Assembly: GCA_938002255.1 (NCBI GenBank)
Contig: CALLAL010000025.1
Span: 48,178-112,177 of the forward strand
Length of the DNA: 64,000 bases
From: an uncultured bacterium
GTDB lineage: Bacteria > Desulfobacterota > BSN033 > UBA1163
Direction of reading: 5' to 3'
Both the position numbers and the translations under genes were made by a program. How positions within the stretch are numbered: the first letter of the stretch is position 1; each line of letters starts with the position of its first letter. The notes below the pieces were generated by a model. It was given only the letters and a program-made list of their open reading frames with translations, had not been told where the DNA came from and searched no databases. Shown here in pieces: positions 19,701 to 27,618 of the stretch.

Positions 19701-20111
19701 CTTCCGGCGTTTCTGCCCGAGACCTATGTGAAGGATCCCGAGGAACGATTGCGACTTTATCGAAGACTGTCTCATTGCCGCTCAGAGGAGATGGTGGAGG
19801 CCATGGCTGAAGAGATGAAAGATCGCTTCGGAAAGATTCCGGAAGAGACGCTCCACCTCCTGGAAGTCATCAAAGTGAAGATCCTCCTGACCAGGCTTTC
19901 AATTCGAAAATTGGAGGAGACCTCTTCCCGGATAGTTCTGACCTTCGACCAGACGACACGTATCTCCCCCACAAGGGTGATTGAGATGGTTCAGCAGGGC
20001 GAAGGGAAATTTAGGCTTACTCCAGATTCGAAACTCATTATCGAAGATTGGTCAGGATTGAAGAAAGATCCCTTTCAAGCCACCAGAAAGTTATTGCAAG
20101 CCCTGGCTTAG
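16725..20111 (+). CDS. mfd: Mfd, transcription-repair coupling factor
   Basis: 1128 residues, the usual length. The N-terminal UvrB-like module (LSLWREKVGGPLLVVTPH onward) is followed by the RNA-polymerase-interacting/CarD-like domain (about 460-530, DYVVHTDYGIGLYRGL). The RecG-like motor has Walker A GDVGFGKTE and DEAD-type box VVIDEEHRFG, with TATPIPRTL and QLRGRVGRG. A C-terminal TRCF domain follows from about 970. Mfd removes stalled RNA polymerase and recruits UvrA. The ATG at 16725 has only a distant GAAGAGG ribosome site. Confidence 0.97.
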   Translation: MNREGLSFKLWFESGSFRESKRLGLTGLKGSSRAYLLSLWREKVGGPLLVVTPHLRDTEYLLEDFRFFHKKGDEIAFLFPQWETLPYDDLPPHPEIIRDRVFCLFRLMEDENTIVFCPVKALMQKVLPPSDLKRSTYLLKRGEEIDRDHLVQFLNEGGYTSVKVVEERGDFSLRGGIVDLYSPLYDDPLRLEFDGDRVESIRRFDVESQRSLKGAEMERATLLPMRDFSKDVSTRTMATLFDYFKAGGWVFLVDAEEVEREAESFSRMVEAHYEKARLKIPSVAPPDSLYLPLIDLEKGFEKFRKVFLEAGPLAPPGCDWIESFQIESNEDLQREINAMIETGEARAKDSPLSALLKPLRQWQQEGKAIYLISHTTAQAERMRDLLTHYEISSKMEGEKRFHEVVAEPGGVSLLTGKLSSGFRALKEGWVLLVEEEIFGERRKWKEERRKTYLPRDEIRSLSSYGELREHDYVVHTDYGIGLYRGLRHLKIGVVSNDYLLLEYLGGDKVYVPVDRLNLIQKYIGGDGSHPPLDKLGGRGWQRAKKRAKDAVTEMVKEILELYAAREAFQGIAFSPVNSSYKEFEATFEYEETPDQLKAIEAVMKDMGNPKPMDRLICGDVGFGKTEVALRAAYRAVMDGSQVAVLVPTTVLAQQHHQTFSWRFKNYPVIVEMLSRFKNPREQKKILQRLQEGKIDIIIGTHRLLQKDVSFYNLGLVVIDEEHRFGVDHKEKLKQLRRTVDVITLTATPIPRTLQMALSGIRDLSLIQTPPENRLSIRTFVTRYDEEVIREAIQREFNRGGQVFFVHYRVQNIYTLAAQLKKLVPEARLAIAHGQMNERELEKVMVQFVKGAYNLLVCTSIIESGLDIPAANTILINHAEHFGLADLYQLRGRVGRGRHQAYAYLLIPKDLSLSRDAAKRLRAIQELSELGSGFKLALQDMEIRGAGNLLGRSQSGHISAVGLEYYTQLMEKAVRELKGEEVIEEITPEIHFHLPAFLPETYVKDPEERLRLYRRLSHCRSEEMVEAMAEEMKDRFGKIPEETLHLLEVIKVKILLTRLSIRKLEETSSRIVLTFDQTTRISPTRVIEMVQQGEGKFRLTPDSKLIIEDWSGLKKDPFQATRKLLQALA

Positions 20112-20154
20112 TTATGATAAAGTTTGTGATGAACTTCATGCGGGAGGGAAGGTG

Positions 20155-21054
20155 ATGGATAAAAAAATTTTATTTCTCCTGGGGCTTTTTCTCTGTTTCA
20201 CAATTCTGAATTGTGGGAAATCCGGAAAGGATGAGTTGGGGAAAAATGAACTGGTGAGAATCAATGATGTTTCCCTCTCTCTTGAGGAATTTCGCCAGAT
20301 GTCAGAAAGACAGCCCCTCGAAGGCAAGATGAGGCTTCTCGATGAGAAGGGGATGAGAGACTTTCTGGAAAATTATGTCATCACTCGGGAAGTGCTCTAC
20401 CAGGAAGCTAAAAAGAGAGGGTTTGATAAAAATAAGGAGATTCTACAGAAAGTCGAAGATTTCAAAAGGGCGATGATCATCGATGGACTCATAGAGGAGG
20501 TCTTGAAGGGAAAAGGCGAACCGACCGAAGGGGAGATTCAGCAATACTATAAAGAGAATGTGTCACTTTTTACAGAACCCTTAGAAGTGAAGATCCGTCA
20601 TATCGTTGTCAATTCTGAACCTGTTCTTAAAGAAGTCTTGATGCGGCTTTCGAAGGGAGAGAGTTTTGAAAAATTGGCTGCCACCTATAACGTTGATCGG
20701 ACCCGGGAGGATGGCGGAAATCTCGGCTATCTCCGGAGGGGACAGCTGGCTCCCTCATTTGCTTCCTTTGAAGAGGCGGCCTTTTCCCTAAAGAAAAAAG
20801 GAGATATTAGTGAGGTGGTGAGGACTCCCTACGGGTTTCACATTCTTCAGCTTGAAGAGATGAGAGGGACCACTCAGAGGCCCTTTGAGCAGGTGAAGGA
20901 GCGCATTCGACTCTTTCTTCAGGCGAAGAAGCGTCAGGAGGCTTACCTCAATTATGTCAAGGAAGTCAAATCGAAGGCCAACATCATGATTAATGAAACG
21001 TTATGGGCCATGGAAGAACAGAAAGGAGGAAAAAAGGGAACCGGATCCAAATGA
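20155..21054 (+). CDS. PpiC/parvulin-type peptidyl-prolyl isomerase, lipoprotein
   Basis: About 299 residues. The signal KKILFLLGLFLCFTILNC ends in a lipobox Cys near residue 20, so it should be lipid-anchored. A SurA_N-like helical region (about 45-130) precedes one parvulin domain (about 140-235, VKIRHIVVNSEPVLKEVL to RTPYGFHILQLEEM). It assists folding of exported proteins. The ATG at 20155 is chosen over the adjacent GTG at 20152; GGGAGGGAAGG is the ribosome site. It is the first of three overlapping rotamase genes and overlaps the next as ATGA. Confidence 0.9.
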   Translation: MDKKILFLLGLFLCFTILNCGKSGKDELGKNELVRINDVSLSLEEFRQMSERQPLEGKMRLLDEKGMRDFLENYVITREVLYQEAKKRGFDKNKEILQKVEDFKRAMIIDGLIEEVLKGKGEPTEGEIQQYYKENVSLFTEPLEVKIRHIVVNSEPVLKEVLMRLSKGESFEKLAATYNVDRTREDGGNLGYLRRGQLAPSFASFEEAAFSLKKKGDISEVVRTPYGFHILQLEEMRGTTQRPFEQVKERIRLFLQAKKRQEAYLNYVKEVKSKANIMINETLWAMEEQKGGKKGTGSK

Positions 21055-21983
21055 TCAAAATCCTTTTCTATTTCTATTTGGGGCTGAGTGTTCTTCTATC
21101 CGGGGGGTGTGGTTTATGGGAAGGAGGACTTCCAGAGCATATTCTTGCCCGAATGGATCACGAAGAGATTACGGTCGAAGACTTTAACCAGGAATTTAAA
21201 GAATTGGTGACAGACCTGAAGAGAGAAAAGGATTCATCAGGATTGAAGGAATTAAAAGAGGTTTTTCTCGAACAGATGATTGAACGAAAACTTCTGGTTC
21301 TGGAAGCCAGACGATTGGGAATCCAGGTCACCCCTGAAGAGTTGGATCAGGTGATCCTTGAAATCAAAAAGGATTATCCCGGGGAAGGGTTGGGTGAGAC
21401 CTTGAGTGTAAGGGGAACGAACCTCGAAGAATGGAAACAGCGACTGGAAGAGAAACTCTTGGCGGAAAAAATGGCTCGGAACAGTCGCCAATATTCCGGG
21501 GAGATCGATGAGCAGGAAATCCAAAAATTCTATGAAACCCATCGCTCCCTTTTTCGCCTTCCCCGAAAGGTTCGAGCTCGCCAGATCGTTGTGGCTGATG
21601 GGAATGAGGCACTCCAGATCCAGAAACGTTTGAAAAAAGGGGAGAGCTTTGAGAAATTGGCAAAAGAGAAATCCCTCGGCCCTGAAAAGGTCCATGGGGG
21701 GGATTTGGGATATTTCAGTCAGGGAGAAAAGCCTGCGGAATTTGATCCTGTTTTCTCGCTGGAGGTTGGGGCGATCAGTGACGTGACTAAAAGTCCTTAC
21801 GGATATCACATTTTTAAAGTTGAAGAGATTGTGGAATCCAAAGAGCTTTCCTTTGAAGAGGCAAGGCAGACCATTCTTCAGAAACTTGTGCAAGAGAAGG
21901 CGGAGGAGGAGTACCAGAGGTGGTTAAAACAGTTGAAAGAAAAGGCAAAGGTGAAGGTAAACAAAAAGTGGTTGAGATCGTAA
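21051..21983 (+). CDS. Second PpiC/parvulin-type isomerase, lipoprotein
   Basis: About 310 residues from the ATG at 21051, which overlaps the previous stop by 4 bases. The lipoprotein signal KILFYFYLGLSVLLSGGC places the acylated Cys near residue 20. A SurA_N-like helical part is followed by a parvulin domain (about 170-265, RARQIVVADGNEALQIQK to KSPYGYHIFKVEEI). It is similar to both neighbours, which suggests tandem duplication. The longer upstream frame from 21003 would lie inside the preceding gene and lacks a signal at its start, so it is rejected. Confidence 0.9.
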   Translation: MIKILFYFYLGLSVLLSGGCGLWEGGLPEHILARMDHEEITVEDFNQEFKELVTDLKREKDSSGLKELKEVFLEQMIERKLLVLEARRLGIQVTPEELDQVILEIKKDYPGEGLGETLSVRGTNLEEWKQRLEEKLLAEKMARNSRQYSGEIDEQEIQKFYETHRSLFRLPRKVRARQIVVADGNEALQIQKRLKKGESFEKLAKEKSLGPEKVHGGDLGYFSQGEKPAEFDPVFSLEVGAISDVTKSPYGYHIFKVEEIVESKELSFEEARQTILQKLVQEKAEEEYQRWLKQLKEKAKVKVNKKWLRS

Positions 21984-22945
21984 AACGAAACCGCTTTCAA
22001 ACGGGCTTGATGATCCTTCTTTTATTTACCCTTTTCTCTTCTGCAGAAGGGGTAGTGGACCGGATCGTTGCCGTGGTTAATCAAGAGATTATTACTCTTT
22101 CCGAAGTGGAGAGGGTGATCGGGCCACTTAAAGAAGCCATTGAGGCAGAAAACCACCTGGAAAGACGAGACCGACTGAATGAGCTCTGCCGGATGGCCCT
22201 CGAGAAATTGATTGAAGAAAAATTGATTGACCAGGAAGCGAAACGCTTAGGGATCAAGGCTTCGCCTAAAGAAATTGAAGGAACGATCGAGGAGATCAAA
22301 CAGAGAAATGCAGCCTCCCAGGAGGACCTTGAGAAAGCCTTGGCGAGAGATGGGTTGACCTTCGAGGTTTTTAAAAAGGAGATCGAAAAGAAGATCATTC
22401 GGACCAAGATCGTTCAATGGGCCGTGAAGGTGGAAACCAATGTCCCTGAAAAAGAGCTGAAGGTTTTTTATCAGAAACACCCCGATCGATACCGAACAGA
22501 AGAATCGTATCGCCCTGGCCATATCCTCTTTAAAGTTCCGAAGGACGCCACTCCGGAGGAGGTTCGGGAGATCAGAAAAAAATGTCAGAAGGTCTATGAG
22601 AAGCTGAAGGCAGGAGAAGATTTTGGAGAGTTGGCCCTTCTCTATTCGGAAGATCTCTCCAGTAAGGATCGGGGTGATCTCGGTTATTTCAAAAAAGGGG
22701 AACTCCTTCCTGCTTTTGAAAAGGAAGCCTTGCGACTGAAAGTGGGTGAGGTAAGCGGCATTGTTCGAACCGATTTTGGATTCCATATCATCAAGCTCCT
22801 CGATCGAAAAGGAGGAATTCCTCTTCCTTATGAGGAGGTGAGAGAAAAGGTTCGCCAAGACTATCTCGAAAGGGAATTTGAAAAAGGGCTGAAACAATTT
22901 TTAAGCAAACTTAGAGAGAAATCAGTCATCGAAATCAAACTGTAA
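21968..22945 (+). CDS. surA: SurA-like periplasmic chaperone/peptidyl-prolyl isomerase
   Basis: About 325 residues if the GTG at 21968 is used. This start gives a basic n-region (VKRNRFQTG) and a hydrophobic core (LMILLLFTLFSSAEG) and overlaps the previous gene by 16 bases. The mature start VVDRIVAVVNQEIITLSEVE is typical of SurA_N. One parvulin domain follows (about 180-280, YRPGHILFKVPKDATPEE to RTDFGFHIIKLLDR). SurA guides outer-membrane proteins to BamA. E. coli SurA has two parvulin domains; this one has one. pdxA follows, as in many proteobacteria. Confidence 0.88.
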   Translation: MVEIVKRNRFQTGLMILLLFTLFSSAEGVVDRIVAVVNQEIITLSEVERVIGPLKEAIEAENHLERRDRLNELCRMALEKLIEEKLIDQEAKRLGIKASPKEIEGTIEEIKQRNAASQEDLEKALARDGLTFEVFKKEIEKKIIRTKIVQWAVKVETNVPEKELKVFYQKHPDRYRTEESYRPGHILFKVPKDATPEEVREIRKKCQKVYEKLKAGEDFGELALLYSEDLSSKDRGDLGYFKKGELLPAFEKEALRLKVGEVSGIVRTDFGFHIIKLLDRKGGIPLPYEEVREKVRQDYLEREFEKGLKQFLSKLREKSVIEIKL

Positions 22946-23119
22946 ATGTCATCCATGGGTCGAGTCGTCTGATCGTCATAGGATCGGAAAGAGAGACGAC
23001 AGAAATTGTTTACCGTCGTCTTATCTCGTCGTCAAACCCTCCTTATCAATACGATGAGACTTTTTGACCCATAACATTCAACTTTTTCATTTCCCAACCC
23101 GCAGCCGAGGATGACCAAC

Positions 23120-24124
23120 ATGGCCCTTCCCAAGATCGGCATCACCATGGGAGATCCCACAGGCATTGGACCAGAGATTATTGTCAAAGCCCTTTCCAAA
23201 GAAGATCTCTTTCGGATCTGTCGCCCTATTATTTTTGGAGACCCAGCCGTTCTTCTCCAGGCCATTCAGAGAGAAGCCCTTCCAATTCAGATTGTTGGAA
23301 CAGACAAGGTTCCAGAAGAAGGATATGAACCGGGTAAGATTTTCCTCATGGCCTCCAGTCAATTAGAGATAAGAACGCTCGTTCCCGGAAAGCCAGACCG
23401 CATGTGTGGACAGGCAATGGTAAAGGCTGTTGAAAAGGCCGTAGGGTGGATTGAAAAAGGTCATCTTAACGCCTTAACCACCTGCCCAATCAATAAACAG
23501 GCGATCCATGAGGCTGGCTATGCGTTTTCGGGCCATACCGAACTTCTGGGCCACCTGGCTGGAGTGAAGAAGGTTGCCATGATGTTTATTGGATCAAGAT
23601 GGAGGATCGTCTTTGTTACGACGCATCTGGCTATTCAAGAAGTCCCAAAACATATCACCCATGATCGAATTCTCAATATTCTCCAATTGACCCGGGACGG
23701 GTTGAAAAGGTATTTCGGCGTGGATCAACCACGAATAGCTATTCTCGGTCTCAATCCCCATTGCGGGGAGGAGGGACTTTTAGGAAAAGAAGAGAGGGAG
23801 GTTATCCTTCCAGCCATCGAAGAAGCAACGCGTTTTGACTTGGACGTAGAGGGGCCCTTCCCAGCAGACTCTTTTTTTCAACTCTCAAAACCCCATCCTT
23901 TTGATGCCGTGGTTGCCATGTATCATGATCAAGGGCTCATTCCAATCAAAATGTTAGATTTTCAAGAATCGGTTAACTTCACATTGGGCCTTCCCTTTGT
24001 CCGGACCTCTGTTGGCCATGGGACAGCTTATGATATTGTTGGAAAAAGCCAGGCAGACCCCACCAACCTGATCCATGCGATTGTCACTGCCGCTCATCTA
24101 TCAACATTGCAAAGGGAAATTTAA
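23120..24124 (+). CDS. pdxA: PdxA, 4-hydroxythreonine-4-phosphate dehydrogenase
   Basis: About 334 residues. The start at 23120 (MALPKIGITMGDPTGIGPEI) is 9 bases after a GAGG; a second ATG at 23111 sits too close to it. Visible family signatures are GDPTGIGPE, the metal-ligand His in SGHTELLGHL, NPHCGEEGLLG and the C-terminal AMYHDQGLIPIKML. The enzyme makes the aminoketone used in DXP-dependent pyridoxal 5'-phosphate synthesis. The 175-bp gap before it shows no clear control element. Confidence 0.96.
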   Translation: MALPKIGITMGDPTGIGPEIIVKALSKEDLFRICRPIIFGDPAVLLQAIQREALPIQIVGTDKVPEEGYEPGKIFLMASSQLEIRTLVPGKPDRMCGQAMVKAVEKAVGWIEKGHLNALTTCPINKQAIHEAGYAFSGHTELLGHLAGVKKVAMMFIGSRWRIVFVTTHLAIQEVPKHITHDRILNILQLTRDGLKRYFGVDQPRIAILGLNPHCGEEGLLGKEEREVILPAIEEATRFDLDVEGPFPADSFFQLSKPHPFDAVVAMYHDQGLIPIKMLDFQESVNFTLGLPFVRTSVGHGTAYDIVGKSQADPTNLIHAIVTAAHLSTLQREI

Positions 24125-24138
24125 AACTCTTTATTTTT

Positions 24139-24363
24139 GTAACCTTTCAGTGATGGGGTGTTTTCGGTTTAAAAGGGTTGGAACGTTCCTCCTCCAAAAC
24201 CTTGAATAGCGGTTATCAAAGGTTATCCTCATCGAAGCCCTCAGGCCCTTTGAATCGGAATTTTTTGAATCAGATTGGGTCGTTTGACGAACAGAGGTTT
24301 TGCTTCAAGGTTTTTCTGAAGCAACCTCCAACCCCCTTTTTATTTCTTTAACTGAGGGGTTAC
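24139..24363 (+). mobile_element. MITE-like element, family A copy 1 (full length)
   Basis: 225 bp bounded by GTAACCTTTCAGT at the left and ACTGAGGGGTTAC at the right, imperfect terminal inverted repeats. The flanks TTATTTTT (24131-24138) and GTATTTTT (24364-24371) match at 7 of 8 bases and look like an 8-bp target duplication. It shares most of its length with copy 2 at 28935-29160. Inside are the palindrome GGAACGTTCC and a hairpin around GCTTCAAGG / TGAAGC. It has no coding capacity. It ends about 20 bp before the promoter of the thiolase gene. Confidence 0.9.
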
Positions 24364-24381
24364 GTATTTTTGAAAATTTAT

Positions 24382-24410
24382 TTGACAAAAGGGATAATTT
24401 CGGCTAAAAA
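24382..24410 (+). promoter_or_regulatory. Predicted sigma-70 promoter of the thiolase-crotonase-etf genes
   Basis: TTGACA (24382-24387) is followed after exactly 17 bases by TAAAAA (24405-24410). The predicted transcript starts about 30 bp before the ATG at 24450, which has AGAGGAG as ribosome site. The -35 is perfect and the -10 matches 4 of 6. It lies just outside the right end of MITE copy 1. Confidence 0.6.
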
Positions 24411-24449
24411 ACACTTTGTGAAAATTATCATTTAATAGAGGAGATAACC

Positions 24450-25733
24450 ATGAGAGAGGTTGTGATTGTTAGCGGAGCGAGAACAGCTATTGGTAATTTT
24501 GGAGGGTCTCTCAAAGATATTCAGGTGGTGAAACTGGGGGCCATTGTCATTAGAGAAGTCCTGAAAAAGGTCGGTTTGAAACCCATTCCCAAAAAGGAAT
24601 ATGCCGAGATAGGCCCGGATATGATCAAGGGTGTGGGGATGACAGAATTAGAAAAAAAATATTATCAATGGGAGGGTTCTCAGCAGGAGATTGAGGTTGA
24701 CGAGGTGATCATGGGAAATGTGCTTCAGGCCGGGCAGGGACAGAATCCAGCAAGGCAGGCACTCATCCTCGGCGGGCTCCCCAAGGAGACGAATGCTTTC
24801 ACCGTGAATAAGGTTTGTGCCTCAGGACTGAAAGCAATTGCTTTAGGGGTCCAAGCGATTCAAACCGGAGAAGCAGAGGTGGTCATTGCAGGGGGAATGG
24901 AAAATATGAGCCAGGTCCCTTATGCTTTTCCCCAGGGTCGCTGGGGTGCCCGAATGTTTAACCAGGAGATGGTTGATTTGATGGTTTTTGATGGTCTCTT
25001 TGAGATCTTTTATGGTTATCATATGGGAATCACCGCAGAAAATATTGCGGAGAAGTATGGGATTTCAAGAAAAGAACAGGATGAGATCGGATTGCTCAGC
25101 CACCAACGGGCAAGGGCAGCCATTCAAAAGGGAATTTTAAAAGAAGAGATCGTTCCGGTTGCTATTCCTCAAAAAAAGGGAGACCCCATCCTCTTTGATA
25201 CAGATGAGAGGCCCATGGATACCTCACTTGAAAAGATGTCGAAACTTCCGACGGCTTTCAAATCTGGAGGCACCGTGACAGCTGGAAATGCATCCGGAAT
25301 CAATGATGCGGCAGCAGCAGTGCTTTTAATGTCCAGAGAGAAAGCGAAGGCCCTTGGACTGGAACCACTTGGGAGCATCAAGACTTATGCTTCCGCTGGA
25401 ATCGACCCTGCCTATATGGGGCTGGGTCCTATTCCTGCAGTAAGAAAGGTCTTGAAAAAGAGCGGCCTTTCCCTGAAGGATATCGGATTGATCGAGCTGA
25501 ACGAAGCGTTTGCGTCGCAGGCGATTGCCTGTATTCGGGAATTAAAGTTTGATTTAGAAAAAACGAATGTGAACGGAAGTGGTATTTCTCTTGGCCACCC
25601 TATCGGTTGTACGGGGGCAAGGTTGATAGTTTCGCTCCTCTATGAAATGGCGAGAAGAAAGGTACATATCGGTTTGGCGACTCTCTGCATTGGTGGAGGT
25701 CAGGGAATGGCCATGATTGTAGAAAAGACTTAA
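24450..25733 (+). CDS. Acetyl-CoA acetyltransferase (thiolase) with an N-terminal insertion
   Basis: 427 residues, longer than the usual ~390. The catalytic Cys lies in NKVCASGLKAI. The His and second Cys lie in GISLGHPIGCTGAR and LCIGGGQGMAM, with NEAFASQA between. The extra length is an insertion of about 35 residues (PKKEYAEIGPDMIKGVGMTE and beyond, about 47-88) placed before DEVIMGNVLQAG. It condenses or cleaves acetoacetyl-CoA-type thioesters in the cytoplasm. With the enoyl-CoA hydratase and EtfBA downstream it suggests anaerobic short-chain or aromatic acyl-CoA metabolism. No acyl-CoA or hydroxyacyl-CoA dehydrogenase gene is present here. Confidence 0.93.
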   Translation: MREVVIVSGARTAIGNFGGSLKDIQVVKLGAIVIREVLKKVGLKPIPKKEYAEIGPDMIKGVGMTELEKKYYQWEGSQQEIEVDEVIMGNVLQAGQGQNPARQALILGGLPKETNAFTVNKVCASGLKAIALGVQAIQTGEAEVVIAGGMENMSQVPYAFPQGRWGARMFNQEMVDLMVFDGLFEIFYGYHMGITAENIAEKYGISRKEQDEIGLLSHQRARAAIQKGILKEEIVPVAIPQKKGDPILFDTDERPMDTSLEKMSKLPTAFKSGGTVTAGNASGINDAAAAVLLMSREKAKALGLEPLGSIKTYASAGIDPAYMGLGPIPAVRKVLKKSGLSLKDIGLIELNEAFASQAIACIRELKFDLEKTNVNGSGISLGHPIGCTGARLIVSLLYEMARRKVHIGLATLCIGGGQGMAMIVEKT

Positions 25734-25803
25734 TCTGATCGTCTCAATCGTCCTAACGTCTTATTGCCCTTTGGCGATTTGACTATGCTGATGAGGAGGC
25801 TCC

Positions 25804-26586
25804 ATGGAATACAAAAATATTTTGTTATCGTTTGAAGGGGAGATCGGAATCCTGACCATTAATCGTCCAAAAGCGCTGAATGCCCTGAACACCGAGACTC
25901 TTCAGGAAATCCAACTTGGACTGCAAGAAGCTAAGGAGCAATCGAATTTGAAGGTACTCATTCTCACCGGAGGCGGGGAAAAGGCTTTTGTGGCTGGAGC
26001 CGATATCGCTCAGATGAAAGAGATGAATTCGATCGAAGCCCTTAACTTCTCAAAAATGGGACATCATACCCTCAAGATGATACAGGATTTTCACTGTCCT
26101 GTTATTGCTGCGGTCAATGGTTTTGCTCTGGGAGGTGGAACAGAGATTGCCCTTGCCTGTGATTTTATTTATGCATCCGAAAATGCAAAATTTGGTCTCC
26201 CTGAGGTTACTCTGGGGATTTTCCCGGGTTTTGGAGGAACACAAAGGCTTCCCAGGCTAATCGGAAAGGGAAAGGCGAAAGAACTTATCTTTACTGGCAA
26301 AATGATCACTGCCCAGGAGGCTTTCCAGATAGGAATCGTCAACAAAGTCTTTCCCCAGGTTTCTTTGATGGAGGAGACGAAAAAAGTGGCTCTTCAGATC
26401 GCCGCAAACGGAGCAGTGGGAATCAGACTTGCCAAAATGGTTGTGGATAGCGGTTTTAATATGGATCTCACGGAAGCCTGCCATTTAGAGTCTTATGCTT
26501 TCGGGATTGGCTTTGCGTCAGAAGACCAAAAAGAAGGGATGCAGGCTTTCATCGAAAAGAGAAAGCCCGTGTTTAAAGGGAGATAA
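25804..26586 (+). CDS. Enoyl-CoA hydratase/isomerase (crotonase family)
   Basis: 260 residues, the usual crotonase length. The oxyanion-hole segments are AFVAGADIAQM and FALGGGTEIALACDF. The two catalytic Glu positions are in GGGTEIAL and LPEVTLGIFPGFGGTQRL, which favours a true short-chain enoyl-CoA hydratase over an isomerase. It hydrates crotonyl-CoA-type substrates. It lies between the thiolase and etfBA on the same strand and probably belongs to one transcription unit. Confidence 0.93.
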   Translation: MEYKNILLSFEGEIGILTINRPKALNALNTETLQEIQLGLQEAKEQSNLKVLILTGGGEKAFVAGADIAQMKEMNSIEALNFSKMGHHTLKMIQDFHCPVIAAVNGFALGGGTEIALACDFIYASENAKFGLPEVTLGIFPGFGGTQRLPRLIGKGKAKELIFTGKMITAQEAFQIGIVNKVFPQVSLMEETKKVALQIAANGAVGIRLAKMVVDSGFNMDLTEACHLESYAFGIGFASEDQKEGMQAFIEKRKPVFKGR

Positions 26587-26640
26587 AATCGACGATCCCT
26601 TGCCATGAAAGTGTAAAGGATTGCGAGAAGGAGGAACAAA

Positions 26641-27435
26641 GTGAAGATTGTGGTCTGTGTGAAACAGGTTCCGGATACGACGGACGTAAAGATTAACCCA
26701 GAGACGAATACGCTGATTCGGGAAGGAGTGGCAAGCATCACCAACCCCTTCGATGAGTTTGCCATTGAAGAAGGACTTCGCACCAAAGAGAAGTTTGGAG
26801 GAGAGGTCCATGTGATTACGATGGGGCCTCCTCAGGCCATCGAGGTTCTGAGGAATGCTTTGGCAGTAGGGTGCGATAAAGTTTATCTTGTCTCCGACAG
26901 GGCCTTTGCCGGAGCAGATACGCTTGCGACGGCCTATACGTTAGCCAAGACGATTGAATCCATTGGAGGGGCTGACCTGATCTTCTGCGGCAAGCAAGCC
27001 ATTGATGGAGATACGGCTCAGGTGGGGCCAGGCATTGCCACCCGCTTGGGAATTCCCCAGCTGACCTATGTGTGCAAAGTGAGGGAGATCCAACCCGATC
27101 AGAAAAAAATCGTTGTAGAACGTCTGCTGGAAAACGGTAAGGAGGTGGTGGAGTCCTCGCTTCCTGCCCTCATCACGGTCGTCAAGGATATCAACGAACC
27201 CCGACTTCCTTCCCTTTTGGGGATTAAGAAGGCAGCCAAAGTTCAGATTCCCACTCTAACCGCTAAGGATATTCAGGCAGATGAGAATCGGATTGGGCTG
27301 AAAGGTTCTCCCACGTGGGTCACGAGAGTCTTTACCCCTGAAGCCAGAGGAGGAGGCGAACTTCTTAAGGGAGAACTGACAGAGGTGGTTCCACTTCTGG
27401 TCGAAAAATTGATGGAAACAAAATTCATCAAATAA
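26641..27435 (+). CDS. etfB: EtfB, electron transfer flavoprotein beta subunit
   Basis: 264 residues with a GTG start at 26641 behind GAGAAGGAGG. It opens with the family's KIVVCVKQVPDTTDVKINPE, and the AMP/FAD-binding region includes FCGKQAIDGDTAQVGPGIA. EtfB pairs with EtfA to pass electrons between acyl-CoA dehydrogenases and other redox partners. etfA follows after a 183-bp gap in which no regulatory element was recognised. Confidence 0.95.
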   Translation: MKIVVCVKQVPDTTDVKINPETNTLIREGVASITNPFDEFAIEEGLRTKEKFGGEVHVITMGPPQAIEVLRNALAVGCDKVYLVSDRAFAGADTLATAYTLAKTIESIGGADLIFCGKQAIDGDTAQVGPGIATRLGIPQLTYVCKVREIQPDQKKIVVERLLENGKEVVESSLPALITVVKDINEPRLPSLLGIKKAAKVQIPTLTAKDIQADENRIGLKGSPTWVTRVFTPEARGGGELLKGELTEVVPLLVEKLMETKFIK

Positions 27436-27618
27436 AAGGGTAACCTCGAAAGGCAAGGGTGGCGCATCACGTTTCGTTCTTCAAGATTGATGTGTTTCAT
27501 CTCTGATCCTTGTTGATACGAAACCCTATCCAAAAACCGAAATGGGCATCCTCACCTTTCCCCTTAGGGATAGTGCCTGTTCAAAGTTCAGACGATATAA
27601 GCAGAGGAGGAGATTTGC

